DNA of 64,000 bases, from positions 1 through 64,000 of the forward strand of contig JBBDWK010000073.1 of the NCBI GenBank assembly GCA_040902885.1, in the 5' to 3' direction. The position numbers were made by a program, and so were the translations under genes. This DNA is from JBBDWK01 sp040902885 (GTDB lineage Bacteria > Acidobacteriota > Terriglobia > Bryobacterales > Bryobacteraceae). The notes beneath the pieces are model-generated. The model worked only from the letters and a program-made list of their open reading frames with translations. It made no database searches and was not told where the DNA came from. Below, in pieces: positions 18,258 to 28,420 of the stretch (its first letter is position 1; the number at the start of each line of letters is the position of its first letter).

Positions 18258-19742
18258 ATGACTACACGGCGGGAGCTATTAAAACGCACAGCGGCGCTGG
18301 CGGGCGCGCCGGCCCTTGCTCAGCGGCGTGAGCGGCCGAATATTCTGTTCGCCATTGCCGACGACTGGGGCTGGCCGTTCGCATCGTCCAGCGGCGAACC
18401 GGTTCTCCGAACCCCGCACTTCGACCGCGTAGCAAGCAGCGGCGTGCTGTTCACCAACGCATTCGTCAGCGCGCCTTCGTGCACGCCTTCGCGGGCGGCG
18501 ATACTGACGGGGCAGTGGCATTGGCGTCTGGAGGAGGGAGCGAATCTGGGAGGGACGCTGCCGGCGAAGTTCCCCGTCTTCCCCGATCTGCTCGAGTCCG
18601 CCGGCTACCACGTCGGCTACACACGCAAAGGTTGGGCGCCCGGCGATGAATCTCCCGGCGGCAGGAAGCGGAATCCCGCTGGACCACGCTACCGCGATTT
18701 TGCCGCGTTTCTTGCCGAACGGCCGAAGGGCGCGCCCTTTTGCTTCTGGTTCGGCAGTACCGACCCGCACCGCACATATGAGCGCGACAGCGGCGTCAAC
18801 AGCGGCATGCGATGGCAGGACGTGCGCGTTCCGCCTTACCTGCCCGATCACGAAACCGTGCGCCGGGACATCTGCGACTACTTCCTTGAGGTGCAGCGCT
18901 TTGACCGCGAAACCGGCGAGCTAATGGCGACGATCGAAAGCGCGGGCGAGCTTGCCAACACTATCGTGGTGATGTCGGGGGACAATGGTTGGCCGTTTCC
19001 ACGCTCGAAAGCCACGCTCTACGATTCCGGGACCCATGTCCCGCTGGCGATCCATTGGCCAGCACGCATAAACGGCGGACGTAGGGTGGAGGACTTCATC
19101 AGCCTGTCCGACCTTGCCCCGACGTTCCTGGAAGCAGCCGGCGTTCGGCCGCCCTCGCAGATGACGGGCCGCAGCCTCATGCCGCTGCTGCTGTCGAAGC
19201 AATCCGGCAGGATCGAATCGCAACGCGACCACGTGCTGACGGGCATGGAGCGGCATGTGCCCTGCCGCGGCGAAATCCGAGGCGGGTACCCGATGCGTGC
19301 CATCCGCACACACGACTTCCTCTACATCCGCAACTTCAAGCCGGACCGCTGGCCAGCCGGTGACCCCAACGGGTTAGAGAAATCCAGCGCGCAGCCATTC
19401 ACGTCCGAGGAACTTACAAGTCAGACATTCAAGGCACTGGCCGATATAGATGCCGGACCGTCGAAGGCTTACATGGCTATGCACCGCTCTCAGAGTGGCG
19501 TGGCGCCTCTATATGAACTAGCGGCCGGCAAACGCCCGGAGCGCGAGCTTTATGATGTGCGCAAGGATCCGTTCCAGATGCGGAACGTGGCCGGGGATGC
19601 GGACTATGCAGGAGCGGTGAAGCGGCTGGATGCCCAATTATTGGCTGAATTGAAAGCCAGCGGCGATCCCCGCGCGAACGGCGGCGGCGACGAATTCGAT
19701 CGCTACATTTGGCATCAGGGACGGAGCATGGGAAAGAAGTAG
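18258..19742 (+). CDS. Tat-exported arylsulfatase-family protein
   Basis: ATG 18258 gives 494 residues with a Tat leader (TTRRELLKRTAALAGAPALA). The sulfatase motif CTPSR has Cys75, the residue converted to formylglycine, and the metal-binding pair DD at 35-36 (FAIADDWGW) is present. Later MSGDNGWP supplies the second metal-site motif. It should hydrolyse sulfate esters, probably of polysaccharides, outside the cytoplasm after formylglycine activation. It precedes a TonB-dependent receptor gene by 43 bases, suggesting use of sulfated polymers, though the substrate is not evident. Confidence 0.88.
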   Translation: MTTRRELLKRTAALAGAPALAQRRERPNILFAIADDWGWPFASSSGEPVLRTPHFDRVASSGVLFTNAFVSAPSCTPSRAAILTGQWHWRLEEGANLGGTLPAKFPVFPDLLESAGYHVGYTRKGWAPGDESPGGRKRNPAGPRYRDFAAFLAERPKGAPFCFWFGSTDPHRTYERDSGVNSGMRWQDVRVPPYLPDHETVRRDICDYFLEVQRFDRETGELMATIESAGELANTIVVMSGDNGWPFPRSKATLYDSGTHVPLAIHWPARINGGRRVEDFISLSDLAPTFLEAAGVRPPSQMTGRSLMPLLLSKQSGRIESQRDHVLTGMERHVPCRGEIRGGYPMRAIRTHDFLYIRNFKPDRWPAGDPNGLEKSSAQPFTSEELTSQTFKALADIDAGPSKAYMAMHRSQSGVAPLYELAAGKRPERELYDVRKDPFQMRNVAGDADYAGAVKRLDAQLLAELKASGDPRANGGGDEFDRYIWHQGRSMGKK

Positions 19743-19785
19743 GCAGCCGCGCAAGCGCAACTGGCTGTTATATACTCTACCCATC

Positions 19786-22700
19786 ATGACTCGCTTGGTG
19801 GTTGTATTTGCGCTAGCCCTGTCCATTTTTGCTCAGAGCCAGACAGGCCGTATCACCGGAAAGATCAGCGATCCATCCGGAGCCGCCATTCCCAGTGTCG
19901 AGGTCACTGCCACCGACCAGGACACCGGCGTACCGACAAAAGGCGTCAGCTCGGCAACCGGCGTCTACGCTATCCCGTTCCTTCCGCCCGGCCGGTACCG
20001 GATCGAAGTGTCACACGCCGGATTCAAGAAGTACGAGCGTCCCAATATCGTGGTCGCTACGAGTGAAGTGCTTCCGCTCGACATAGCTCTCGAGCTGGGC
20101 AACGTCACTGAGACCGTCAGCGTTGAGGCGACGGCGCCCCTGCTCGAATCCACGACGAGCGACGTGGGCCAGTTCATCGACGCCAAGACGGTGACCGATA
20201 TGCCGCTCAACGGCCGGCGCGCCCTGTCGCTGGTTGCCATGAGCGCGGCGACCGTCTGGGTCAACTATGGCGGCGAAGCGAAACCAAACTTCAGCCTTGC
20301 CGGCGGACGCACCCAAAGCCAGATGTTCTGGATCGACGGCGGCGCCGGACAGAACATGCGCCTGGGCGTCGGCCAGGTGGACATCGATCCGCCGGTCGAG
20401 GTCATCCGCGAATTTCGCATCGTGCAGAACACGTATTCCGCCGAGTTCGGAGGATCGGCCGGCGGCCTGATCATCTCAACCACCAAGAGCGGCACCAATG
20501 AACTGCACGGGTCGCTGTTCGAGTATTTCCGCAACGACAAGATGGATGCCCGGAACTTCTTCGCGGCCGACAGGCCGCCGTTGCGCTACAACCTGTTCGG
20601 CGCCACGGCCGGCGGACCGATCCGAAAGAACAAGACGCACTTTTTCGCCGGCTACGAAGGCACCCGGCGCACCACAGGGTTAGTGGATATTTTTACCACG
20701 CCCACAGCCGAGCAGCGGCAAGGCGATTTCTCGGAGACAACGAATGCGGCAGGCGCGCTGACCCGGATCTTCGACCCGGCCAGCAACCGGGTGGAAGGCG
20801 GCAGAAACGTCCGCACCCAGTTCCCGGGCAATCGGATTCCCGCGAGCCGTCTCGACCCGGTGGCCCTCAAACTTGCGGAATTTTACCCGCTGCCCAACCG
20901 GGCGCCATCCAACCGCGCCGGCGCGAAGAACTTCGTCGGCAACTACGCCCGCACATTCAACCGCGACAACGTCACCGCCCGCGTGGACCACGCCTTCAGC
21001 GATCGCAACCGGTTCTACGTCCGCTATCTTTTCAACCAGGATCCGCTGCGGTTCACCAGCGTGCTGTCCAACCCGATTGCCGAGACGCGCAATTTCAGCG
21101 AGCGGCACCAGCATATGCTGCTCTTCGCCGATACCCACACGGTAACTCCCACGCTGATCACCGATCTCCGCCTGAGCATTTCCGATCGTACGTTCCACAG
21201 CGTCAGCCCCGGCCTCGGCAGCAACGGCCCGGAGCTTCTCGGACTGCGCGGAGTACCCAGCGGCGCATTCCCGACCTTCACCGTGGCGGGCATGAGAGGC
21301 CTCGGCTCGGGAACCCACGAGAGAGTACAGCTGCCGATCCGGCAGCAGCAGGTCGTCAATTCCTGGACATGGGTGCGGGGCAACCACGTCATGAAGTTCG
21401 GCGGCGAGGTGCGGCGCTCCACCAACCTCGATATCCTGCGGCCGTCGATTTCCGGCAACTTCAGCTTCGCGGTTCAGCCCACGGCGCTTGAAGGCACCGG
21501 CAACACCGGCTTTGGGTTCGCAAGCCTGCTGGTCGGCTTTCCCAACGGATTCTCGCTCCGCAACACCGATCCCCTTGACCGGTCCAGTTCCTATCTGGCC
21601 GCGTACTTTCAGGACGATTGGAAGCTCACGCGAAACCTGACCCTCAACCTCGGGCTGCGTTGGGAGACGGATACGCCCATCATGGACGCGAACAATCGGC
21701 AGAACGGCTTTGACATCGAGGCCATCAACCCGGTGTCGGGCACTCCCGGGGTAGTCCGGTTCGCGGGCGTCGATGGCTGGCCGACGCAGCCGCACGATGC
21801 CGACTGGAACAACTTCGGCCCGCGCTTCGGATTTGCCTGGAAAGTGCTGGGGAGCGAGAAGACGGTAGTGCGCGGCGGCTTCGGGATCTCCTACGCGCAC
21901 CCGTACGATCACGGCGTGCCCAACCTGACCTCGCTCGGCTTCGAGAGATCGGCGAGTCTTAGTACTCCGGACAACGGGGTCACCCTTCCTGCTCCGGGAC
22001 GGAGTGCCGCAGGTGAACCCCGGCGGCGAAGCTCTGACCCCCGGCTTCGGCGCCGTTCCGGTGGGCCAGGCGGCGACAACCAACGTCCAGTTCTACGAGA
22101 GCAATCGCCAGATCGGGTATTCGCAGCAGTTCAATCTGGGCATCCAGCGCGAGCTGCCCGGCCGCATGGTGGTGGAAGTGGGCTACATCGGAAATCTCTC
22201 GCGCAAGCTCAGCTCCGCGAATATCAGCGTCAACCAGATTCCTCCGGACCGGATTGACGCCATTCGCCCGGCGGGAGTCTTCCGCCAGGCCTTCAGGCCC
22301 TTCCCGCAGTTCAACAATGTAATGCTGGTACAGCCAAGCTTTGGGGTGACGGACTACCACGCGGGGACGTTAAAAATCGAGAAGCGTTTCTCCAACGGCG
22401 TGAGTTTTCTGTCAACCTATACGTGGGCGAAGAACATTGACAATATCGACACCGCTCCGGACGATCTCGGCGAGGCGCAGCAGTATTCCGACTATTACAA
22501 CCGCCGCCTCGACAAAGGTCCAAGCGGGCTCGATATTCGGCACCGCTTCACCTGGAGCTCAATATACGAGCTGCCTTTCGGCCGGGGCCGAAAATGGGCG
22601 CAGCAAGGGCCGTTGTCGCGTGTGATTGGCGGATGGTCGATCGGATCGATCGCGGTGATGCAGAGCGGCGGTCCGTTCACGGTGACCACTCAAAACAATA

Positions 22701-23071
22701 CGACGAACGTGTTCTCAGCCGGCGGGCAGCGGGGCAATGTCGTCCGGAACCCGAATCTCCCCAATTCCGAGAAGAGCCTGGACCGCTGGTTCGACCCCTC
22801 GGCGTTTGAGCTGCCCGAGCCCTTCACCTTTGGCAACGCCGGCCGCGGCATCATCCGCGCCGACGGGCGGATCAACTTCGACTTCTCTCTCGTCAAGAAT
22901 TTTGCTTTCTCCGAGTCGAAGTTCGCGCAATTCCGCGGCGAGGTCTTCAACGCCTTCAATCACGCCGATTTCGGCTTGCCGGGACACGCGCTCGGAGGGC
23001 CGGGTTTTGGAGTGATTAGCGAGGCCACCGACGCACGGGTGTTGCAGCTCGGGCTGCGAATTGTCTTCTAA
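19786..23071 (+). pseudogene. TonB-dependent receptor (Oar-like) disrupted by one extra G
   Basis: The gene encodes a signal peptide, a carboxypeptidase-regulatory domain (TGRITGKISDPSGAAIP), a plug with DMPLNGRRALSLV and a large beta-barrel ending ARVLQLGLRIVF. The frame is lost at about 21976-21979: the upstream frame reads STPDNGVTLP, while the frame continuing the barrel reads SPFLLRDGVPQVNPGGE. Removing one G from the GGGG run at 21976-21979 joins the halves into a continuous receptor of about 1,094 residues, close to the 1,043-residue receptor at 46559-49690. The shift may be a sequencing error in a homopolymer or a true inactivation. Such receptors import large substrates or take part in outer-membrane function. 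Confidence 0.88.
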
Positions 23072-23077
23072 AGGAAG

Positions 23078-25519
23078 TTAGACGTCCAGGTTTTTGACTT
23101 CGAGCGCATTCTCTTCGATGAACTTGCGCCGGCTCTCCACGTTTTCGCCCATCAGCGTGGAGAAGATCTCTTCGCATTCCACGGCGTCTTCCAGACGCAC
23201 CTGGAGCAGTGTCCGCTTCTCCGGGTTCATGGTGGTGTCCGCAAGCTGTTCCGCGTTCATCTCGCCGAGTCCTTTGTAACGCTGCACGGAGGAGTCGCGC
23301 TTGCCTTCGTCCTTGACGTGCGCGAGCAATGCCCGCCAGTCGGACACGCTCTCCCGGTTCTCCTTCTTAACGGCCACGAACGGCGCCACATTGTAGCGGG
23401 CAATCTGCCGGGCGAGAGTGCGGAAGCGCTTGTATTCCGGCTGCGACGCCAGTTCCTGATCGATGCAGCGCTCGGCGTTTGTGCTGTCCCGGTAGCAGGC
23501 CCTCCACGCGGAGTGTTCTTCGTCGAATCGGAGCGCCGCGCCAGTCACTCCCGCGGTCTGCAAGAGATCCACCAGAGGCTGGAGGTTCTCCCGCGCGGCG
23601 AAATCGGCCTTGGTGTCGATCGCCAGATCCGCGTTGGAGACCGCCTGCACAACCCGCGCGTCGCGCAGCTTGCGTTCCACTTTGTTGAAAATCTGTTCGA
23701 ACTCGTCCAGGCTGAGGAGGAAGGTGCGCAGGTCGCTGCCCTGGAGGGTCGCCGCCGCGGGATTGCCATTCGATCCCACTTCGAGCGAGAGGTTCTCCGT
23801 GGCCCGCCGCATGATCTCCCGCGTGAATTCCTTTTCGTCCTTGATGTACCGTTCGCTCTTGCCCTTCTTAATGCGGTACAGCGGCGGCTGCGCGATGAAG
23901 ACGTGCCCGCGCAAGATCAGCTCCTGCATGTGGCGGAAGAAGAACGTGAGCAGCAGGGTCCGGATGTGAGAGCCGTCCACATCCGCGTCGGTCATGATGA
24001 TGATCTTGTGGTACCGCAGCCTCGCCGCGTCGAAATCGTCTTTCCCGATGCCCGTGCCGAGCGCCGTGATCATGGCCCGGATTTCCTCGTGGCCCAGCAT
24101 CTTGTCGTAGCGCGCCTTCTCTACGTTGAGAATCTTTCCCTTCAACGGAAGAATCGCCTGAAAGCGGCGGTCGCGTCCCTGTTTGGCCGTGCCGCCGGCC
24201 GATTCGCCCTCCACCAGGAACACCTCCGCGCGAGCGGGATCCTTCTCCTGGCAGTCGGCCAGTTTGCCTGGAAGTCCGGCTGAATCGAGCGCGCCCTTGC
24301 GCCGCGTGAGATCGCGCGCCTTTCGCGCGGCTTCCCTCGCCCGGGCGGCGTCGATGGCCTTGCCCACGATGCGCCTCATAACCGCCGGGTTCTTCTCGAA
24401 GAACTCCCCCAGCTTGTCGTTGACGAACTGCATCACGTGGCCGCCAATGTCGCTGTTTAGCTTGCCCTTGGTCTGGCCTTCGAACTGGGGCTGCGGCAGC
24501 TTCACGCTGACCACCGCCGTCAGTCCTTCGCGGACATCGTCGCCGGTGAGGTTCTCCTTGACGTCCTTGAAGAGGCCTTCCTGCTGCCCGAAGAAATTGA
24601 TGGTGCGCGTGAGCGCGCTGCGAAAACCGCTGAGGTGACTTCCGCCTTCCGTCGTGTTGATGTTGTTCGCGAAGCTGAAGATATTCTCGGAATAGCCGTC
24701 GTTGTATTGCAGCGCCACTTCCACGGCCAGGCTGCCGCCATTCGGAAGTTCCTTCACGGCCTCCACGTGGATGGGCTTCTCGTGGAGAACGTTCTTGCCG
24801 CGATTCAGATGTTTGATGAACTCGGCAATGCCGCCGGAATAGAGGAACTCGTGGCTCTTCACGGGGTCGACGCGCTCGTCAACGAGGGTGATGCGCAGGC
24901 CCTTGTTCAGAAAGGCCAGCTCGCGCAACCGCTGCGACAGAGTATCGTAGTTGAACTCGGTGACGGTCATGATGGACACGTCCGGCTTGAAGGTGACCTT
25001 CGTGCCGGTCTTTCGTCCCGCTTTGCCCATGCGTTGCAGAGGCGACTTGGGTGCGCCGCAGCTATATTCCTGCTGCCACGTGAACCCGTCCCGCCAGATC
25101 TCCAGATCGAGGCGTTCGGAAAGGGCGTTGACGCAACTCACGCCGACGCCGTGCAGGCCGCCGGAAACTTTGTAGCTTTTCGAATCGAACTTTCCGCCGG
25201 CGTGCAGCTTGGTCATCACCACCTGCGCGGCGGAAACGCCTTCTTCGGCGTGAAGGTCGACGGGAATGCCCCGGCCGTTGTCGACCACCGTCACGGAGTT
25301 GTCGAGATGGATGGTGACATTGATTTCCGTGCAATGGCCTGCCAGCGCCTCATCCACGGAATTGTCCACGACCTCGTAGACCAGATGGTGCAGACCAATC
25401 TCGCCGGTTGAACCGATGTACATGGCCGGCCGAAGCCGGACGGCCTCAAGACCTTCCAGAACTTTAATGCTGCTGGAGTCGTAGACAGCCCCTGTGCTGC
25501 TGTCGATGGGATTCGGCAT
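23078..25519 (-). CDS. gyrB: DNA gyrase subunit B
   Basis: The 813-residue protein has the GHKL ATPase start (YDSSSIKVLEGLEAVRLRPAMYIG, VDNSVDEALAG), the TOPRIM motif EGESAGGTAKQGRDR and the acidic DADVDGSHIRTLLLTFFFR, ending with the GyrB C-terminal GLGEMNAEQL. With GyrA it introduces negative supercoils using ATP. I chose ATG 25519, because the 17 residues before it do not look like family sequence. It lies 47 bases after dnaN, in a dnaA-dnaN-gyrB order on the minus strand with no recF between. A central insertion (about residues 560-700) of the type seen in many bacteria is present. Confidence 0.95.
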   Translation of the reverse strand: MPNPIDSSTGAVYDSSSIKVLEGLEAVRLRPAMYIGSTGEIGLHHLVYEVVDNSVDEALAGHCTEINVTIHLDNSVTVVDNGRGIPVDLHAEEGVSAAQVVMTKLHAGGKFDSKSYKVSGGLHGVGVSCVNALSERLDLEIWRDGFTWQQEYSCGAPKSPLQRMGKAGRKTGTKVTFKPDVSIMTVTEFNYDTLSQRLRELAFLNKGLRITLVDERVDPVKSHEFLYSGGIAEFIKHLNRGKNVLHEKPIHVEAVKELPNGGSLAVEVALQYNDGYSENIFSFANNINTTEGGSHLSGFRSALTRTINFFGQQEGLFKDVKENLTGDDVREGLTAVVSVKLPQPQFEGQTKGKLNSDIGGHVMQFVNDKLGEFFEKNPAVMRRIVGKAIDAARAREAARKARDLTRRKGALDSAGLPGKLADCQEKDPARAEVFLVEGESAGGTAKQGRDRRFQAILPLKGKILNVEKARYDKMLGHEEIRAMITALGTGIGKDDFDAARLRYHKIIIMTDADVDGSHIRTLLLTFFFRHMQELILRGHVFIAQPPLYRIKKGKSERYIKDEKEFTREIMRRATENLSLEVGSNGNPAAATLQGSDLRTFLLSLDEFEQIFNKVERKLRDARVVQAVSNADLAIDTKADFAARENLQPLVDLLQTAGVTGAALRFDEEHSAWRACYRDSTNAERCIDQELASQPEYKRFRTLARQIARYNVAPFVAVKKENRESVSDWRALLAHVKDEGKRDSSVQRYKGLGEMNAEQLADTTMNPEKRTLLQVRLEDAVECEEIFSTLMGENVESRRKFIEENALEVKNLDV

Positions 25520-25566
25520 ATACTCCTGTGTTCGCTTGTGGTGCGGGCGGCATGGCCGCGGCGCCC

Positions 25567-26682
25567 TCAAATACGCATGGGCATAACCACGTAGCGGTAG
25601 TTGTAATTGGTTCCATTGGCGCCCGGCCGCAATTCGCCGGCGCTCTTCTGATCTTTCAGCCCGAAAGCCATGCGCTCGTCCGAAATCGCCCTAAAGAAAT
25701 CGAGCAGATATTGCGCGTTGAACCCGATGTCGATCTCCGGACCCGAATAGTCGGTTGGAACGCTTTCCTCGCTTTCTCCGGTTTCCGGGGAAGAGGAAGA
25801 AATTGTGACTTCGCCCGGCTTGAACTGTACTCGGATGGCTCGCGAGCGTTCATCGGCGAACTGCGCGACGCGCTCCACGGCCGCCTTGATTTCGGCGGTC
25901 TGCAGCACGACCTCGTGCGGGTTCTCCTTGGGGAGAACGCGCTCGAAATCCGGGAAGCTTCCCGTCAGGCGGCGCGTGATCAGCAGCCGTTCGCCCAACC
26001 GGAAAAACAAGTGATTCTCGTTGCCCGCCACGGCGATCTTGGCATCCGGCCCGGCCTCCTGAGAGAGTTTCACCAGTTCCGTCATGGCTTTTTTGGGAAC
26101 CAGAGCGCGGAACTCACGCAAGACCGGCTCCGTCCGCTCGCACGCTTCCAGGTATGCGAGCCGGTGTCCGTCGGTGGCAACCATCAGCAAACCGTCCGGC
26201 TTGAGAACCAGCAAAGCCCCGTTCAGGGTGAAGCGCGATTCTTCGTTCGATATGGCGAAAGCCGTCTTCTCGATCATCGACGTGACCACGCCAACGGGCA
26301 GTTCGGCGACCGCCTCCGGCATTTCAGGCAGCTCCGGGAAGCTCTCCCGCGACAACCCCGCCATGCGGGTCTTCGATCGGCCGCACGTCAGACTCGCCCA
26401 CTGATTCTCCTGAAACTTCAGGTTCACGTCCGCCCCGGGAAGCAACCGCACGTAATCCAGCAGCCGTCTGGCTGGAATTGTGCCGGCGCCCTCACGAACC
26501 ACACGCGCGGGGCAAGAGCAGCGGATGCCCAGCTCGAGATCGGTAGCGGTGAAGTACAGCCGCTCCCCCTTCGCTTCCAGAAGAACGTTGGAGAGAATCG
26601 GAATGGTGGTTTTCTTTTCGACGACCCCTTGTGACAGGCCCAACTCCCGGACCAGGTCGCCTTGACTTACGGTGACTTCCAT
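25567..26682 (-). CDS. dnaN: DNA polymerase III beta sliding clamp
   Basis: The 371-residue protein aligns with DnaN along its length: TIPILSNVLLEAKGERLYFTATDLELGI, RFTLNGALLVLKPDGLLMVATDGHRLAY and a C-terminal MPMRI like the family's usual MP[MV]R[LI] end. It forms the ring that tethers DNA polymerase III to the template. It lies after dnaA on the same strand with a 232-bp spacer, and before gyrB. Start ATG at 26682. Confidence 0.95.
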   Translation of the reverse strand: MEVTVSQGDLVRELGLSQGVVEKKTTIPILSNVLLEAKGERLYFTATDLELGIRCSCPARVVREGAGTIPARRLLDYVRLLPGADVNLKFQENQWASLTCGRSKTRMAGLSRESFPELPEMPEAVAELPVGVVTSMIEKTAFAISNEESRFTLNGALLVLKPDGLLMVATDGHRLAYLEACERTEPVLREFRALVPKKAMTELVKLSQEAGPDAKIAVAGNENHLFFRLGERLLITRRLTGSFPDFERVLPKENPHEVVLQTAEIKAAVERVAQFADERSRAIRVQFKPGEVTISSSSPETGESEESVPTDYSGPEIDIGFNAQYLLDFFRAISDERMAFGLKDQKSAGELRPGANGTNYNYRYVVMPMRI

Positions 26683-26914
26683 TCAGGTGGCTCCTACTAT
26701 TCCTATATGTTGAAACAGAGTCCAAGAAAGAACCGTATTCATAGGGCCTGTTGATTTGTTGAAATCTACCTAAATTATACAAAATTATACGGCTTCTTGT
26801 CTCGCCATCGCGTGGATTCCGATGTGGAAAAAGAGGAAATCCCGCAAGCCAGGGCGGTTGTCCTCGCAAACGCGGGGCGGTTGCAGACGGGCCCTGTGGA
26901 ATTTCTCCTGATCT
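26683..26914. other. dnaA-dnaN spacer, candidate replication origin region
   Basis: This non-coding spacer holds a clearly AT-rich stretch at about 26752-26791, with the word AAATTATAC twice in close succession, next to DnaA-box-like nonamers. One is TTTTCCACA on the minus strand (26823-26831), one mismatch from TTATCCACA. Another is AATTCCACA on the minus strand (26895-26903). The layout, boxes beside an easily melted stretch between dnaA and dnaN, is typical of bacterial origins. No more than two or three weak boxes are seen, so this is a candidate only. Confidence 0.4.
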
Positions 26915-28228
26915 TTATGAAAGTGCATCGTTTAACTTGTTAATAAGCCTGTTCAAATCCGGATCTTTTTGCCGCAGGTCCGCAATCTTGGCGATGGAGT
27001 GAATGACCGTTGTGTGATGCTTCCCACCGAAGGCACGGCCAATCTCGGGAAGGGAGGCGACTGTCAGCTCTTTTACCAGGTACATGGCCACCTGGCGCGG
27101 GTAGACCAGATTCTTGGCGTTGCTCTTCTCTTTCAACTGGGATTGCCGCAGGCCGAACTGCTCGGCCACCGCTTTCTGAATCGCATCGATGGTCACGCGG
27201 CGGTCCTGAGCCTGAGAAAGGTGCTTCAGGACCTGCTGTGTCATGTGCATCGTGATGGGAGCGCCGGTGAGTGACGAGAAGGCGATCAACTTCACCAGCG
27301 AGCCTTCCAATTCCCTTACGTTGCCCTTGGTGCGCGTGGCGATGAAGGTGCGTACGTCCTCGGGCAGCGAAACGTTCTCAGCTTCGGCCTTCTTATCGAG
27401 GATCGCCATCTTCGTCTCGAGATCGGGCGGCTGCATGTCCACCATCAGGCCCCACTCAAACCGGGAGCGGAGACGCTCTACCAGACCTTTGATCTCCTTC
27501 GGGGAAGAATCGCTCGAGACGACGATCTGTTTTTGATGATCGTACAGATCGTTGAAGGTGTGAAAAAACTCCTCCTGCGTCCGCTCCTTGTTGCCGAGGA
27601 TCTGAATGTCGTCAATGAGCAGGACGTCCGCCGACCTGTAGTGTTGATGAAACTGGGGCATGCGCTCGCAACGAATGCAGACGATCATCTCGTTCATGAA
27701 GCGTTCGCTCGGGGTATAAACGATGCGCATGCCACCATAGTTGTCAATGAGACTCCGGCCGATGGCATGCATCAGATGGGTCTTGCCCATGCCCACGCCG
27801 CCGTATAGGAACAGGGGGTTGTAGCTGCGTGAAGGCGCGGTGGCGACGGACCGCGCGGCGGCGTGCGCAAACTGGTTGCACGCACCCACAACAAAGTTTT
27901 CAAAAGTGAATTTCGGGTTGAGCTGCGTGACCGGAGGCGTGAACTCCAGATCTTGCGCCACCTTCTCCGGTTCGGTTCTGTGATTCCGGCTGTTCCCGCC
28001 GACCGGCAGCTCAAAGCAGACCTGGTGCAGTCCGAGGTCGCGGGCAAAACCGGCGATGAGCTCCGAGTACTCCGATTCCAGCCAGTCCCGCGTGAGATCG
28101 TCCGGAACGGTCACCCAGAGCGTCTTCTGCTCGATGCGCCGGTAGTCCGTACGCGCGACCCAGTTCTGGTAACTCTCGGCGCTGAGCCTCGAATTCAGCT
28201 TGTTTTTGATCTCGTCCCAGGCGTTCAT
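26915..28228 (-). CDS. dnaA: Chromosomal replication initiator protein
   Basis: The 437-residue protein has domain I (WDEIKNKLNSRLSAESYQNW), a short domain II, an AAA+ domain with Walker A GGVGMGKTH and Walker B LLIDDIQ, and the C-terminal DNA-binding helix-turn-helix ending GGKHHTTVIHSIAKI. It binds DnaA boxes and melts the origin. The start at ATG 28228 matches family length. A 17-base inverted repeat holding a DnaA-box-like word lies 38 bases upstream, compatible with autoregulation. Confidence 0.96.
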   Translation of the reverse strand: MNAWDEIKNKLNSRLSAESYQNWVARTDYRRIEQKTLWVTVPDDLTRDWLESEYSELIAGFARDLGLHQVCFELPVGGNSRNHRTEPEKVAQDLEFTPPVTQLNPKFTFENFVVGACNQFAHAAARSVATAPSRSYNPLFLYGGVGMGKTHLMHAIGRSLIDNYGGMRIVYTPSERFMNEMIVCIRCERMPQFHQHYRSADVLLIDDIQILGNKERTQEEFFHTFNDLYDHQKQIVVSSDSSPKEIKGLVERLRSRFEWGLMVDMQPPDLETKMAILDKKAEAENVSLPEDVRTFIATRTKGNVRELEGSLVKLIAFSSLTGAPITMHMTQQVLKHLSQAQDRRVTIDAIQKAVAEQFGLRQSQLKEKSNAKNLVYPRQVAMYLVKELTVASLPEIGRAFGGKHHTTVIHSIAKIADLRQKDPDLNRLINKLNDALS

Positions 28229-28265
28229 GAATCATTCCGCAATCGAGACGCAAAATTCCCACACG

Positions 28266-28283
28266 TTTTCCACACTGTGGAAA
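28266..28283. promoter_or_regulatory. DnaA-box-like inverted repeat upstream of dnaA
   Basis: TTTTCCACA (28266-28274) is one mismatch from the DnaA box TTATCCACA. It is mirrored by TGTGGAAA at 28276-28283, forming a near-perfect palindrome (TTTCCACA-C-TGTGGAAA). The same word TTTTCCACA occurs in the dnaA-dnaN spacer. It could be an autoregulatory DnaA site or part of the origin. Confidence 0.45.
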
Positions 28284-28420
28284 TCTCATCTCTCTAGGGC
28301 CGCCGCCGGTCAGCGCCGGTATTTCACCAAGGGATTGTACGCCGCAAACAGAAGCCTAGTTTACCACAAGAGAAAGGATTATTCTCACATCATTGCAACA
28401 CTCCGTAACGTGCTGTCGGA

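Noticed and set aside
20680..22083. 467-codon minus-strand frame inside the first TonB-dependent receptor
   Set aside because: Complement of the receptor coding strand, no recognisable motif.
23072..23077. Terminator between the receptor pseudogene and gyrB
   Set aside because: The genes converge with only 6 bases between stops; no hairpin with a T run is visible.
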